A stretch of DNA of 64,000 nt from Rhodeus uyekii (GCA_037043235.1 JAWRVZ010000038.1:2621501-2685500), one strand, 5' to 3'; positions 11,359-24,540 are shown, numbered from the stretch's first letter. Translations and numbers: made by a program. The notes: generated by a model from the letters alone, not told the origin.

Positions 11359-11672
11359 GTTTGTTTTCAGCTATTTTTATTACAATTTGTTTATGAAATG
11401 TTTTTAAAATGTTTGAGAAAAATGTATGTGTAACTTGATTTATGTAATTGTAATATTAATAACTACATTAATAAACTTTGCACTTTGCACTTTGTTCTCT
11501 GTTATATGTTCTCATGTCTGTTAAATGCTCATATGTGCATATCAGAACACAAATAGTAGGTCCTATAAAATACAGTTGCATATTTACATAATCATACACA
11601 ATTTTTAACAATATCATCTTTTTAAATGGTTGTGTCTGTGTGAGTATGATCCCACAGGTGACTCTAATCATA

Positions 11673-12060
11673 TGTCCTCATAAATCAGGTGTGTCCTTAT
11701 AATACACAATGTATTCAGTTGTGTATGTGTTTACCGTGTCCCTCTAATACACGTTAGTGACACTTGTGTGTATTGCATAGCAACTGTCCTCATAATCAGG
11801 TGTGTCCTTATAACACACAATGTATTCAGTTGTGTATGTGTTTACCGTGTCCCTCTAATACACGTTAGTGACACTTGTGTGTATTGTATAGCAACTGTCC
11901 TCATAATCAGGTGTGTCCTTATAATACACAATGTATTCAGTTGTGTATGTGTGTACCGTGTCCTCTTAATTCATTTGTGTCCCTCTAATACACGTTTGTG
12001 ACACTTGTGTGTATTGTACAGCAACTGTCCTCATAATTCCAGTTAGTCCTTATAATATAG
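11673..12060. repeat. ~110-bp tandem repeat, 3.5 copies
   Basis: Units start with GTCCTCATAA(A)TCAGGTGTGT at 11673, 11787 and 11897, with a degenerate fourth from about 12028. Each unit contains CACAATGTATTCAGTTGTGT and CCCTCTAATACACGTTAGTG; the third holds an extra ~17-bp insertion. The unit again carries the TGTCCTCATA motif, here inverted relative to the 99-bp minisatellite. Confidence 0.93.
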
Positions 12061-12307
12061 TTTTGTGTCATGGGCGGAGCTTGTGCGTCTAATTATCAGA
12101 GTCCTCGTTAGTAGGTAAATTGTCAGGTTGTCATATTATAGGTTGTGTTGTGTGTATAGCAATTCTGAAGTGAGATCTGTGATGTGGGGCTCAAAAGAAA
12201 ATTTTTGATAGTTGTCTCATCTCTGTAGAGCAAGCGGAAAGGGGTGTCCCCGTAAACCACCAACAGACTGGTTTGGGGCTCAGTGTCCTTGTAAACCACA
12301 AAAACCC

Positions 12308-13279
<972 letters not shown>

Positions 13280-13487
13280 CGGTCACGTCGGGCTCAGCGT
13301 TCTGGGGAACAGAAAGAATTGTTTGCACTTTCCCACCCTGTCCCCCATGCTTCATCTTTTCAATATCGCTTTTCATTAACATGATAAGTGATGTACTAAT
13401 CAATATCATTCGATGTGGGATTGTCGATACGAAGTCATAGTGCTCCTCCTCCATTCCTTTGATGTTGTGAAAGCAGGTCAATGACGA
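13280..13487 (-). CDS. Speculative internal exon, product unknown
   Basis: On the minus strand a stretch bounded by CCTCTTCAG (acceptor side, ending at 13488) and ACCG|GTAAGAAC (donor side, from 13279) is open for 69 codons plus one base. The predicted peptide has a Cys-containing start, an acidic EEEHYDF patch, a short hydrophobic run (MILISTSLIMLM) and a basic KMKHGGQGGK tail. I do not recognise the family. The donor is strong and the acceptor reasonable, but no partner exon was found on either side. Its reading frame extends beyond both splice sites, so the case rests only on splice-site quality. It could be noise. Confidence 0.2.
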
Positions 13488-13499
13488 CTGAAGAGGACA

Positions 13500-14235
13500 A
13501 TTGCTTTGGTGACCTTCAGGACATACAGTTTTATTGTAATATATTTTAAGAAAAATAGTACTAGTCAATTGTGCAGGACCTTTATGTGTAGATTCTTCAT
13601 GGTTGAGGTGTAATTGATATCCATGTCATGAAATTATGTGAATAATTTAACTTCTTCACCGCTGCAAGCAGCAGTACTGACACCCACACACACATATACT
13701 CAATCACTACACACCATGTCCTTACCTGTATACCGCTGTTGGAGTAGCGGGTGCACACGTGATCCCGATAGCACTTAGTCCCTCATCCACATTCATGATT
13801 TCTCTTCGGTCATCCCTCCCCGGATATATATCACACATTCACACTGTTTGTTTTATGTCTTATTGTTAAATCATATGTTTTTACGTTGGTGTAATCGGGG
13901 AAATGGGAGCTGTGCCGGCAAACTTGAGCTCAGGAACAGTGATTTGAGTTTGTGTTGTTTTGTTCAATTTTACAATGTGAATTGGAAATGAAGTTGTGGA
14001 AAGTTGTATGTGTTATCCGGTGGATAGTATTAAAATGTTTTTGAATGAGGTGATGTTAAGTTAACGATGATACTTACCTGTTAATGGTAGTGCCCAAAAA
14101 AGGGGTGGAGTTTGGCCTTTAAAAACATTGACCAAACCCCTAATTAGCACTTGTATACCAATTCGAACAACCTTGCTATTGTGGTGCTGTGAGCTAAAAA
14201 ACGAATTCCTCTGTTGTAGAGTGTGAATATGTATA

Positions 14236-14239
<4 letters not shown>
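13500..14239. other. Unannotated sequence
   Basis: Moderately AT-rich, with no open frame of interest. A CACACACACATATA run lies near 13683-13696. Nothing else is seen. Confidence 0.45.

Positions 14240-14270
<31 letters not shown>
14240..14270. repeat. (AT)n microsatellite at a transposon edge
   Basis: About 15 AT units. It occupies the exact place where the left terminus of the following Tc1-like element should be. Confidence 0.93.
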
Positions 14271-14272
<2 letters not shown>

Positions 14273-15445
14273 ACCAATCACATGGCAGTTGCTTCAATGC
14301 ATTTAGGGTTGTGGTCCTGGTCAAGACAATCTCCTGAACTCCAAACTGAATGTCAGAATGGGAAAGAAAGGTGATTTAATCAATTTTGAGCATGGTTGTT
14401 GGTGCCAGATGGCCTGGACTGAGTATTTCACAATCTACTCAGTTAGTGGGATTTTTGACGCACAACCGTTTCTAGGGTTTACAAAGAATGGTGTGAAAAG
14501 GGAAAAACATCAGTCCTGTGTGCGGCAGTCCTGTATGCGGCAGTCCTGTGGGCAAAAATGCTTTGTCGATACTAGAGGTCAGAGGAGAATGGGCCGACTG
14601 ATTCAAGCTGATAGAAGAGCAACTTTGACTGAAATAACCACTCGTTACAACCAAGGTATGCAGCAAAGCATTTGTGAAGCCACAACACGCACAACCTTGA
14701 GGCGGATGGGCTACAATAGCAGAAGACCCCACCGGGTACCACTCATCTCCACTACAAATAGGAAAAAGAGGCTACAATTTGCACGAGCTCACCAAAATTG
14801 GACAGTTGAAGACTGGAAAAATGTTGTCTGGTCTGATGAATCTCGATTTCTGTTGAGACATTCAGATGGTAGAATCAGAATTTGGCATAAACAGAATGAG
14901 ACATGGATTCATCATGCCTTGTTACCACTGTGCAGGCTGGTGGTGGTGATGTAATGGTGTGGGGGATGTTTTCTTGGCACACTTTAGGCCCCTTAGTGCC
15001 ATTTGGGCATCGTTTAAATGTCACGCCCTACCTGAGCATTGTTTCTGACCATGTCCATCCCTTTATGACCACCATATTCCCATCATCTGATGGCTATTTC
15101 CAGTAGGATAATGCACAATGTCACAAAGCTCGAATCATTTCAAAGTGGTTTCTTGAACATGACAATGAGTTCGCTGTACTAAAATGGCCCCCACAGTCAC
15201 CAGATCTCAACCCAATAGAGCATCTTTGGGATGTGGTGGAACGGGAACTTCGTGCCCTGGATGTGCATCCTTCAAATCTCCATCAACTGCAAGATGCTTC
15301 CTATCAATATAGGCCAACATTTCTAAAGAATGCTTTCAGCACCTTGTTGAATCAATGCCACGTAGAATTAAGGCAGTTCTGAAGGCGAAAGGGGGTCAAA
15401 CACATTATTAGTATGGTGTTCCTAATAATCCTTTAGGTGAGTGTG
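14271..15445 (+). mobile_element. Tc1/mariner transposon lacking its left end, transposase broken
   Basis: The right end is the familiar fish terminus GTTCCTAATAATCCTTTAGG followed by TGAGTGT (~15418-15445). The matching left terminus is absent and replaced by an AT microsatellite. The transposase starts at 14358 (M-G-K-K-G-D-L) and reads to about 14900: helix-turn-helix region near 14590-14720, then the first catalytic Asp in WSDESRF (14835-14837). A frame shift near 14900 moves the frame to the one open from 14903. A TAG at 15104-15106 interrupts the second catalytic box just before D-N-A (Asp codon 15107-15109). The Glu is at 15218-15220 (NPIEHLW). There are 36 residues between second Asp and Glu, so this copy is of DD36E spacing, unlike the DD34E copy at 6924. 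A further shift lies near 15300. Dead copy. Confidence 0.95.
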
Positions 15446-15747
15446 TACCTGTATATATACTTTTTACCTGTATATATTTTCACAGCTTGATTTTGGTACA
15501 CTTTTAAACACCACACTTTGTTCTTTTTTTTTTAACCTCGCAGTAGACTCGAGGTGACACCGTCTGAGCCACTAACGGTCTGCTGCATCACTGATTGGAA
15601 TCAACCTTAAAGTGTGTGTATGTGTGTGTGAGAGAGAGAGAGAGAAAGCACGTTTGGCTATAAATGTGAGGGCCAAATTCCCTCACTTATAAACTGAAAT
15701 ATTTTGACAACCTTTAGACTAAAAAAGCTTATAAAGGCTTATAAAGC
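15446..15747. other. Spacer with short GT/GA microsatellite
   Basis: Contains GTGTGTGTATGTGTGTGTG followed by (GA)n at about 15613-15645. No gene is visible. Confidence 0.6.
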
Positions 15748-15880
15748 TTTCCTGTAGCTCAACCAGCAGAGCATTGGTGTTTACAACGACAAGGTCATAG
15801 GTTCAATCCCAGGGAAAGCAAGAACTGATTAGAATGTGTTCCTTGAATGGATAAAAGCGTCTGCCAAATGCATAGAGATA
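15748..15880 (+). mobile_element. tRNA-derived SINE
   Basis: A tRNA-like head carries an A-box-like TAGCTCAACCAG (15755-15766) and a B-box GGTTCAATCCC (15800-15810). A short body ends in GGATAAAAGCGTCTGCCAAA (15849-15868), a tail segment shared by many teleost SINEs and used with a LINE partner. It would be transcribed by RNA polymerase III from the internal boxes. It is not a functional tRNA: the cloverleaf does not close and SINE sequence follows. Related tail fragments occur near 24541 and 48697. Confidence 0.88.
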
Positions 15881-17560
15881 AATCAGCCATTGTTTGTTCA
15901 AATCTAGTGTTTTGCACATTTTTGTGATGGGTGATTTTATGGGTTGAGTTAATATTAGAAAATATTAAAATTATATAAAACTAATTGGAGTTCTCATTAA
16001 ATAGTAACTATTTAATGTCCGCACTAATATATATACTAATATAATCCTCACTAAACAGACGCATTTGTGAGTGTGAGGAATAATTCTTTATAATCTACAT
16101 GCTTTACTGCTGGTTTGCAATTTGTGCACCATTTCCTCTGTAGTGTTGGTCACACCATGATACATGCTTACATAATGCAACTAATATTTATCTGGTGTGT
16201 GAGGGTTTGAATATCAGCGCCACAGTCATGATCCAGTGCAACATATGCATTGTTATAGCTTGATAGCAGCAGCATTTGTGCTTCATACTGTGAGATTAAT
16301 TAAAGTTCTGTTGTGATCACGTTGAATTTAATGTGAATTGTTTTCTTCTGACAGAAGGAACGGCGATTATTTCCTCTGAATATTCATCTTACTCATGCTG
16401 TTTTCTCTCTGTCTGTCCGTATCTCTGGTGATTTGTCAGTATGTGGGGAAGATAAAAAACAGATTCAGAATCCTTTTTTATTGTTATTATAATTGACTTT
16501 TAACTCCGTGAGGAGTCAGCAAATTGAACTGTAATCTATCTGGTGTTTTATTGGATTAGATGAGCATGGTCTGTTTTTGATTTGGATGAGCTGGATGACC
16601 AAGAAAGGCTTGCTGGTTAAGTGAGTTAAGTAAAGGTCCCCTGCTGGAGATTAACCTCCAAAACAAAACATTTGCTCTCCTTCACCGTCATTCACCCACT
16701 TTCGTTCGCCAGAGTTTTAAATATGCACACCTGCTGCATATTATCTCATTTGGACTACTATTCAAAATCTGCATGCACACTCAATCAGTGTCATTGGTGT
16801 CTTTCGTAAAGGATTCTTGGACTCACTAATCTCTCTTCTGGAAATTAAAATACTTACCCGCAAGTATTCTGACCTGTTGTTCATATTTTTGCCCTTATTC
16901 CTTTATTGGGATGGAAAAATCACAGAACAAATCACGTATTGTCCTATGATCCACTGTCTGAAAGATAAGGGCTGAGTCTAAGTACTGAGTTATCCTATGT
17001 TGCTGAGTTTGGCTATTCTAAGTTGAAGTGTGAAGAAAGTATTGTCTCTGAGTTTTCCTGGATTTACTTACCCCAATGCAGTTTGTGGATTTCCATTGGG
17101 ATTGTCGCATTGCCAGATTATGATCTCCACATTCACAGTAGACTGTTTAAAGACTTGTCTATGTGTACACCTTGTCTATCTGCTCCCATTCTACTTGGTT
17201 CTCTAGTTAGTTTCTCTGTTAAATTCATTTCCATAGTACATATTTCCATGCATCTGTTCTCTTTCATCCGTCTCTTTCCGTCTTTCCGCCTATTGGTTGT
17301 TCTGTCAGTCTCAAACAATCTCCTGCGATTTTCAATTGTGGAATTATTGATTTAAAGACTTTGTTTCTACTCCCGTCCACTTCATAACAAACATAAACTT
17401 CACAACATTCACAACAAACTTAACAGAAACAAATGGGAAAACAACATGGGAAAATTCCTTCATATTTATACAGTACATTATGCCACATTTTGTATTGTAT
17501 ATTTTCAGGATCTGGGTAAAACCTGTGAATCTCAATACAGTAAAAAATCCTTCATATATA
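15881..17560. other. Unique non-coding sequence
   Basis: No repeat family is recognised apart from short AT runs near 16028. The stretch 16270-16570 is less AT-monotonous and has homeobox-like TTAATTAAAG words, so it may be conserved non-coding DNA, which would need an alignment. Open frames are short and unconvincing. Confidence 0.4.
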
Positions 17561-18999
17561 CAGTCATGGCCAAAATTGTTGGCACATCTGAATTTTTGCA
17601 TTAACACATGTTTTCCTATACACGTTTATTCCCTTTGTGTGTATTGGAACAACAACAAAAAAGGAGGGGAAAAAACTAATTTGACATAATTTCTCACAAA
17701 ACTCCAAAAATAGGCTGGACAAAATTATTAGCACCATTTACTTAATATTTGGTTGCACACCCTTTGGAAAAATAACTGAAATCAGTCACTCCCTATAACC
17801 ATCAATATACTTCTTACACTTGTCTCCCGGAATTTTGGAACACTCTTTGGAACTGCTTGAGGTCTCTCATATTGGAAGGGCTTTTTCCCAACAGCAATTT
17901 TAAGATCTCTCCTGAGGTGTCTCCAGCATTTTGCTGCCATCCATTTCTGGGTGTTTTTTAATATATGTTTGGGGTCATTGTCCTGCTGCAAGTCCGACGA
18001 TCTCAGACGTAAACCCAGCTTTTTTACACTGGACCCTATCCCAAAATCCTTTGGTAATCCTCAGATTTCATGATGCCTTGCACACAGTCAAGGCACCCAG
18101 TTCCAGAGGCTGCAAAACAACCCCAAAACATCTTTGAACCTGCACCATATTTGACTGTAGGTACTGTGTTCTTTTCTTTGTAGGACTCTGTTTTCGGTAA
18201 ACAGTAGAATGATGTGCTTTATCAAAAATCTCTATCTTGGTCTCATCTGTCCACAAGATTTTGGCTTACTCGAGTACATTTTGGCAAACTGTAGTCTTGC
18301 TTTTTTAGGTCTCTGTGTCAGCAGTGGGGTCCTCCTGGGTCTCCTGCCATAGTGTTTTGTTTCATTCAAATGTTGCCGGATAGTTCGCACTGACACTGAT
18401 GCAACCTTAGCCTGCAGGACAACTTGAGTTTCTTTGGAACTAGTTTGGGGCTGCTTATCCATAATTCGGACTATCCTGCATTGCAATCTTTCAGCAATTT
18501 TTCTCTTTTGTCCACATTCAGGGATGTTGGCTTCAGTGCCATGGGTTGCAAACTTTTTGATAATGTTGCTCATTGTGGACAAAGAAACATTTCTGAAGAT
18601 GGACTTTTAACTTTTAACCTTGAGATTGTTGATATTTTCCCACAATTTTTGTTCTTAAGTCCTCAGACAGCTCTCTTCTCCTTTCTTTGTTGTCCAAGCT
18701 TTGTGTGGCACACACAGACACATAATGCAAAGACTAAGTCAACTTCTTTCTGCTTTCAGGTGTGATTTTTATATTGCCCAGACCTGTTTATCCACAATTT
18801 TGAAAGGGTGCCAATAAATTTGTCCAGTCCATTTTTGGAGTTTTGTGTGAAATTGTGAAATTTTCTTTTTTTTTTCCCTCCTTGTTTTTTTTGTTCCAAT
18901 ACACACAAAGGGAATAAATGTGTATAGTAAAACATGTGTTAATGCAAAATCTTTTTGTGAGCAATAATTGATTTTCTGGACAAATTTCAGGGGTGACTG
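17561..18999 (-). mobile_element. Tc1-like transposon with catalytic-Glu segment deleted
   Basis: Flanked by TA (17559-17560 and 19000-19001). The left arm starts CAGTCATGGCCAAAATTGTT and shares long inverted stretches with the right arm, such as CCCTTTGTGTGTATTGGAAC at 17631-17650 and its inverse at 18893-18912. Minus-strand transposase pieces: 18582-18232 (second helix-turn-helix and linker with R-R-P-R-R), 18256 down (MWTDETKI, first Asp at 18247-18245), and 17991 down (QQDNDPKH, second Asp at 17982-17980). After KCW the protein jumps straight to RDLKIAVG, so the P-x-S-P-D-L-N-P-I-E block with the catalytic Glu has been lost. Frames are also shifted between parts. Dead copy. Confidence 0.94.
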
Positions 19000-19001
19000 T
19001 A

Positions 19002-22000
19002 TTACTGTTGATTGTGCCCAATTTTGACATAATAATTTTGAGTAGAGTGAATATTTTCTGACGAATCAAGTGACAGTAAATGGAGTAATGGTTGCTGAAA
19101 ATTCAGCTTTGCTGTCACAGGAATAAATTGCATGTTAAAACAAGTTTAAATAGAAAACCGTTCATTTAAATTGTAATTATTCACAATAATAATGTTTTTA
19201 CTGCCAAGGGCCATGAAATATGATAATCTTTTTTTGTGTATAAAGAAAGACCCGATACTGTGTGAGGATAAATATTACATTAGAAAGACATTGTGCTATT
19301 TTCAAGATTATGTATGGACAGAACATACCGGTAATTCTGTAGCAATTTTACCTTTACCCCCTCAAAAACAATTTTCCACAGACTCCCTATAATTTTCTTG
19401 TGACCCTCTGACCCCTGTTACCTTTTAGATTTTTCATGTGTTGCAGTCCACTCCATCACCATTTTGATTGTGTTTTGTTGAACACATGCACATACATGCA
19501 TGCATACAAACGTCTCCTGTGGTCCTTCCTTTTACCTGTTCATTTCATACACCCTTCGGCTCCTCAGTTATCAACAAAGACAGCAAGCTGTTCTCTTTCA
19601 TTAGTTGTTTGAGTGTCAGTGTGAAGCTGCCCATGGACTGAGTAGGCGTTTGAGCTGTCTCTATTCTGAAGTGTTTGACAGCAGCTAAAAAAATAATAAT
19701 AAAAAGGCACACAAGAAGGTGACTTTACATCCAAAACTGAACCACAGATTTTTTCTTCTTCTTCTGATTTTGTGATGTGTTGTTGTCTTATTTCTCCCAT
19801 GCGAGTATGTCAGACTGATTTGCTTGATCTTTGCATGAAGAGCTCTAGAAGGTGGCAGAAAGTTACAGAAGGTGGATGGATAGCATAAGAGGTTGAGGTG
19901 TTCGGACTGACTCATAGGAGATTCATCTCAATTACGCTTGTCCATGGGTCATTATGGGTCAACTTCGCTTCAGATTATTTCATTCGACTTTTATTAACAC
20001 CTACACACAAACACTAACAACTACAGGCTGTTTACTTTTTTATCATGGTAAAGAAGGTTGAAATTTTCGCTGACCACACCAGGAAAAGTATTACCACTAA
20101 ACTTGGACGGACATGAAATTTAGCTAGTAATTGGCTTCTTCACCTCTGTCCAAAGACTAATTAACCATACTGACTCCCTTTCTTTTCATGTGAAAAAATT
20201 AAAGGGAAACTCCCTTGCTCACAGAAAAGAACTTGACGAAATAGTGCTTTTTTTCTTTCTTTTTTTAGCCATAGATACTCTTAATGTTCCTATTGATGGA
20301 CCAAACATGCTTGAATAAATCAATAGCCTCTGTGTTTCTGTGGTACTAAGTACTAACTCAGGGGAAAAGGCGGGTGGGTTTTTTTCTCAGCGTAATCACA
20401 GGTCAGTCATGACTAGAATGACACTGGCCTCCAATTAAAAACTAAAATTTCAATAATTGTCATGTCACATCAACCAACACCCTGAGGTCATGAAAGAAAA
20501 CAGGCTATGAAATTAAGTCTGTTTTGACTTGTGTCTGAGCAATAGCACAATTTAAGAAAAACATTTTGAATTAATGTTTCTCAGTAATTGCAGACTACTA
20601 TTTCCAGCATCTGGATCTTTGAAGGTTGAGCGCAAATATGTCATTACTGAATCGAATATTGATTCATTGACTATGAGCTTAATGGAACTTGGGGGTAAAT
20701 GAGCATGTCGTAATTCATTTGTGGTCCATTTGTGACAGTGAACTGAACCATACCGCTAATCTGAGTAGATGTGTTCTTGAAAAAGGATGGTCATCATTAT
20801 TTGTGGTTTTTCTGCCATTCATTGCTTTAGAAGGACCTTTATATGAGCTTATAGTTTATGTTGATGCCAATACATTAATATACATGAAAAGCCAATCAAA
20901 GTTTTCACTGAAGGTCATCTGCAATGATCGTGATCATGCGTAGGTAATTGCCTCTTCCTGCATCTTCTCTTTGAAATTCAAAATTTCCATTTTGAACCAT
21001 CAAATGGCTGCTTTTTGTAAAAAAAAAAAGGTCTGTTTAAATATTAAGCTTTCACTTTATATACCGTACAGAAACATTTTAGCAGTCTGAAAAAACAGTC
21101 AGTTAAAACAACAAATTTAATGTAACTTAAATTAACCTAATGCAATAAATTGTAAATTTTAGTCTAATGCAATAAACTTGCCATTTCTCTATTGACCAGG
21201 CATCCAATCTGGGGTTCTCTGGTCTCCTCATTGTGCATGCTGTGTGTCTTCAATCTGGTCCTCACAGCGCCTGCAATGTGGAGGCCAGGGGATTCAGAGA
21301 CAACTGATAAACAACCACAAACACTACAGCTTTAACCCAGCAGCTGCTGTTAAGTTCAATATTACCCATTATGTTTTACATTGGTCTAAATGTAGCTTGG
21401 AGAAATACCAGGTAATTAGATTTAAGGAAAACTCTGCCCTCATTAAATCAGGGCTTAAAATTTCAACCGTTTTCGTTTGTGTCATTCAGCAAAAGAGTTC
21501 ACCTATAGGCAGCTTCAGATGGAAATGGTTTGCACTTAATTATCAGTGTACAAAGAAAGTGCTGTCTGTTTTTCAGCTATTTCCGCTTATTTCATTAAAA
21601 TGGCTGAATGGAAGAACTTTTATTTAATAATAAAATCTTTTCATGTGTTACAGCAGTCACTAATCCGTTTAATCAAAGTTTGTGCACAATCTCAATGCAA
21701 GAATGCTTTGAGATTGAGCACAGACTTTTCAAATAGCTAAAACTCAAACTTATTACAATGAAGTTTATTTCAAATCACAGCGCTTTACAAATACCATATG
21801 TGAATTGATTGCTATAAATTGTACTTATTTAAATAACTTTGAATAAAAAGCAATGGCATGATTATAATTTTGGATGTTAAAATAAGATTCATCAATGAAT
21901 TAATTGCTATTACTTTTATATCTTTTGATTGATCGCATCAAAAGCAATTTGTATTATCATAAGCTTGCTTGTTTTTGCATTTCCTTGTAAGACAAATATT

Positions 22001-22107
22001 GTGATTGACTATGTTTCTTTGCAGGCAGGTGAAAGGGCTACTTTACTGCTGGTAAAATGGGCTTTCATAATCTAAAAATAAAATTTGGCTGCCTATTAAA
22101 GTATGCC
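19002..22107. other. Mostly unique non-coding sequence
   Basis: Three kilobases without a recognisable repeat, RNA gene or coding exon. Small features: poly-T and poly-A runs near 20247-20268 and 21020-21030, and ATGCATGCATAC near 19496. Short open frames (for instance 21244-21627) have no recognisable motif. Confidence 0.45.
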
Positions 22108-22380
22108 GGCAGCGGCAACTTATTTGTCTTCAGTTCCGAACATAACCTTGGGTCCCTGAAGAGGGAACGAGACCTTGCCAAGCATCCTGCATTTGGGATG
22201 CATTTATAGCTTCTTGGTTCTTGATGTCATCCTGCCTCTGATGTACATCCACACCATTGGTTCGAACATAGTGCCGCTAAGCGTTTCCATTGCTTTTTTG
22301 ACGCAGTGTCTTGTTCCCTCTTCAGGAACCAAGGTTAAATTCGTAACCGAAGGTAACCAAGGTTAAATTCGTAAACAAAC
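22108..22380. mobile_element. Short inverted-repeat element, DIRS-related family
   Basis: The left arm GTCCCTGAAGAGGGAACGAG (22150-22169) is matched by the inverted right arm TGTTCCCTCTTCAGGAACC (22313-22331). The interior (TTTATAGCTTCTTGGTTCTT, then CACACCATTGGTTCGAACAT) closely parallels the right part of the 1.1-kb element at 56690-57770. A short direct repeat, AACCAAGGTTAAATTCGTAA, occurs at the right edge (22326-22345 and again at 22355). This looks like a small deletion derivative of that larger family. The link to DIRS is inferred from the coding-like remnant in the larger copy. Confidence 0.6.
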
Positions 22381-22462
22381 GCCCTGGAGCTGATAAAAGT
22401 CTTACGAGTAACACATTTTGCATCATTCAGACAAATAAACATGAAGTTCTCTCTCTAGGTAA

Positions 22463-23083
22463 AGGGCCAGTCACACAGCCGATCACGCACGAATCACTCA
22501 CAAATCACGCACAGATTGGGTTTGTGCGTGCTTGTGCATCGAGAAATTGACCGAAGTATTCCACGAACATTCGATGCACGCCCGACGCATGAATCACTGA
22601 CGGAGCGCGTCCAAACACACACGCTTCGCGAACGTTCCACGTACAAGCACTTTCAGAATCCACATTGTCAGTGGATGTCAGTGGAATGAACGTGATATGT
22701 GCGCGGTTCATGCGTGATATGAAGGTGGGGCGTCAGTGGACGGACGTGGACGTGCGTGGTTTCGAACCAGTTCCGACGCTTAAGCACTGACGGCCGACGC
22801 GTGTCCCGCGCATAGTCACACATACTCAACGCATAAACTACGCACGCTGACTCTTGAATAATGCACACCAACGCACAGTTGTGCGTCGGAAAAATTTTGA
22901 ACCGTTCAAAACTCAAAATCACGCACAAACCGCCTTCGACGCACATCCACTTACAATCACTGACGGTCCACGTTCGTTCCACCGACGAATTACGCATACG
23001 ACGCACGCTCCGCGCAGAAACGAAAATCTGTATGTAATTCGTGCTGTATGTAATTCGTGCGTTTTTGCTGTGTGACTGGCCCT
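22463..23083. mobile_element. CpG-rich Harbinger-like MITE
   Basis: Perfect 17-bp terminal inverted repeats, AGGGCCAGTCACACAGC and its inverse, are flanked on both sides by TAA (22460-22462 and 23084-23086). A 3-bp TWA duplication is the hallmark of PIF/Harbinger. The 621-bp interior encodes nothing recognisable. It is packed with ACGCAC, GACGCA and CACTGACGG words in both orientations, giving a CpG density far above the AT-rich neighbourhood. It would need a transposase from elsewhere. Confidence 0.87.
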
Positions 23084-23086
23084 TAA

Positions 23087-24540
23087 TGCAGAGAATGAGT
23101 AAAAAAATGAGTAAAGAATGAGTGTTAATTTACATGTAGTACCAATATAGCAATACAGAGGGGTTAAAAGTCAGTTAAAAGGGGTTACACTTTAAGTAGT
23201 AGTTTAATTAGTTATGTCATCATATGGGCATTTGGTTGTCAGAAAAGAGCAGAAAAGAGGAAAATGCTTATTTCCTCTTGAAAATGTATACTTAAACCTT
23301 TTGCCCCAAACATGCTGTGTCAACCACCACCATTTTTACTGTAAAAATCTGAATCAACCTCCTGCCTTTATGTTGGTTATTTTCATAGGGCCCTCATCCT
23401 CTTAATTGAGGGTCACATTGTTTTTAAAGGTAATAGAGCTCAAGCATCAGCCTTGATTGAAGCAAAATTTTCCAGGAGGAATAATTAATTGGGATAGTTT
23501 GTTTGAAGCACCAGTTCAAATATGTCCTCCCTCCATTATATCCCTTTATTTTCAATCCCTCGGGAAGAAGTGCAAGAGGACCAAAGTCACAAAAGGCATT
23601 TGAATGGCGTTGCTTCATTTCCTTTAAAATAGTTATTTTCTGTATGTGTATGAGAGTTTGTGTGTTTAGAAGACCAGTGCATATCACCACAATGAGAGTG
23701 AACTTGTATATACAACCTTTTACACTGTAAAAATTAAGGTTTCGCATTTTTTTATTAGCTATTTTCTCTCTCAGCTCTTATCAGTTATGTACATTAGGGT
23801 ATTATGTTACTATATATTAGTATAGATAGTAAGATTTGTAAGGTTTGAATTGACTTTTTGTTTTTAGTTTTTTAGAAAAGCATCTGGCATTTGCATGCAA
23901 ATGTAAATGTCATAGTTCTGAGGAATGTTCTGCAATTATATAAAAGCATCTGCTACTTATAGTTAAAAAGTAACCACATAACAAATGTGGCCTTGTCTGC
24001 TGTTCCATTGGCAACTGCAGTCTCTCTTCAGTCTATGGTGAGACCACATGCGGTGAGATTGACGCTGTCAGATAAACGGCTCACAGGGTCCACACACACC
24101 TGAGAAGAGGGGAAGACGAGAGAGTGATAATTCTCCTGAGTGTGTGTGTTTCACTTCAGAGGAATGTCAGCCGTGGTGTCCTGACTGACTCTTTTCCGAC
24201 TCTCACAGACCTGTTATCTACATATCACACTGTCAAGCACCATCTGTTGATCTTCGCTCAGACAGAGATTGGTACCCCGAGATATGCACCCTTTCATGGT
24301 TTGACCAGAGCTGGGATGACATGTTGTACCTAGTCAGAAGGAAAGAGAACTTCCATTCCCTACCACTACCATTAAACCACTTCAATGATTCTGTTGAGTA
24401 GCACTAGCAGCACGTTAATGTTTTGTTAAAATGTGAGTGGTTCTTGACCTTGCAAAACTCTGTATGTTGTTGCCTAGGCGTAACTTTGCAGTTACCAAGA
24501 TGTGTTCTGAGTACGTTTAGAGCATCGATATGCATTCACA
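23087..24540. other. Unannotated non-coding sequence
   Basis: No repeat family is firmly recognised. The segment 24030-24350 is less AT-rich with a stretch of open frame (24124-24333), but has no motif or splice context I trust. Confidence 0.4.

Larger units (their letters stand above)
5605..12306. mobile_element. Large composite repeat block, possible DNA element
   Basis: The left edge carries a 23-bp motif (5605-5627, GGTTTTTGTGGTTTATAAGG then ACA). The right edge carries its inverse at 12284-12306 with 22 of 23 positions matching. Each motif lies beside a long GT tract. Copies of TATGAGGACA or its inverse occur near both edges (5650, 5669, 5687, 5901, 11673, 11787, 11897, 12028) and once in every unit of the internal minisatellite, like the subterminal motif arrays of some cut-and-paste transposons. 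Inside are an exon-like pair, a Tc1 insertion, a foldback and two tandem arrays. No transposase was recognised, and no target duplication can be shown because microsatellites occupy the edges. The unity of the block is therefore inference. It could instead be a cluster of separate repeats of one family. Confidence 0.4.

Noticed and set aside
9434..12060. A CRISPR-like array
   Set aside because: The regular repeats have no unique spacers, the units are 99-117 bp and the DNA is vertebrate; these are minisatellites.
15751..15814. A tRNA gene
   Set aside because: A and B boxes are present but the cloverleaf does not close and a SINE tail follows directly.
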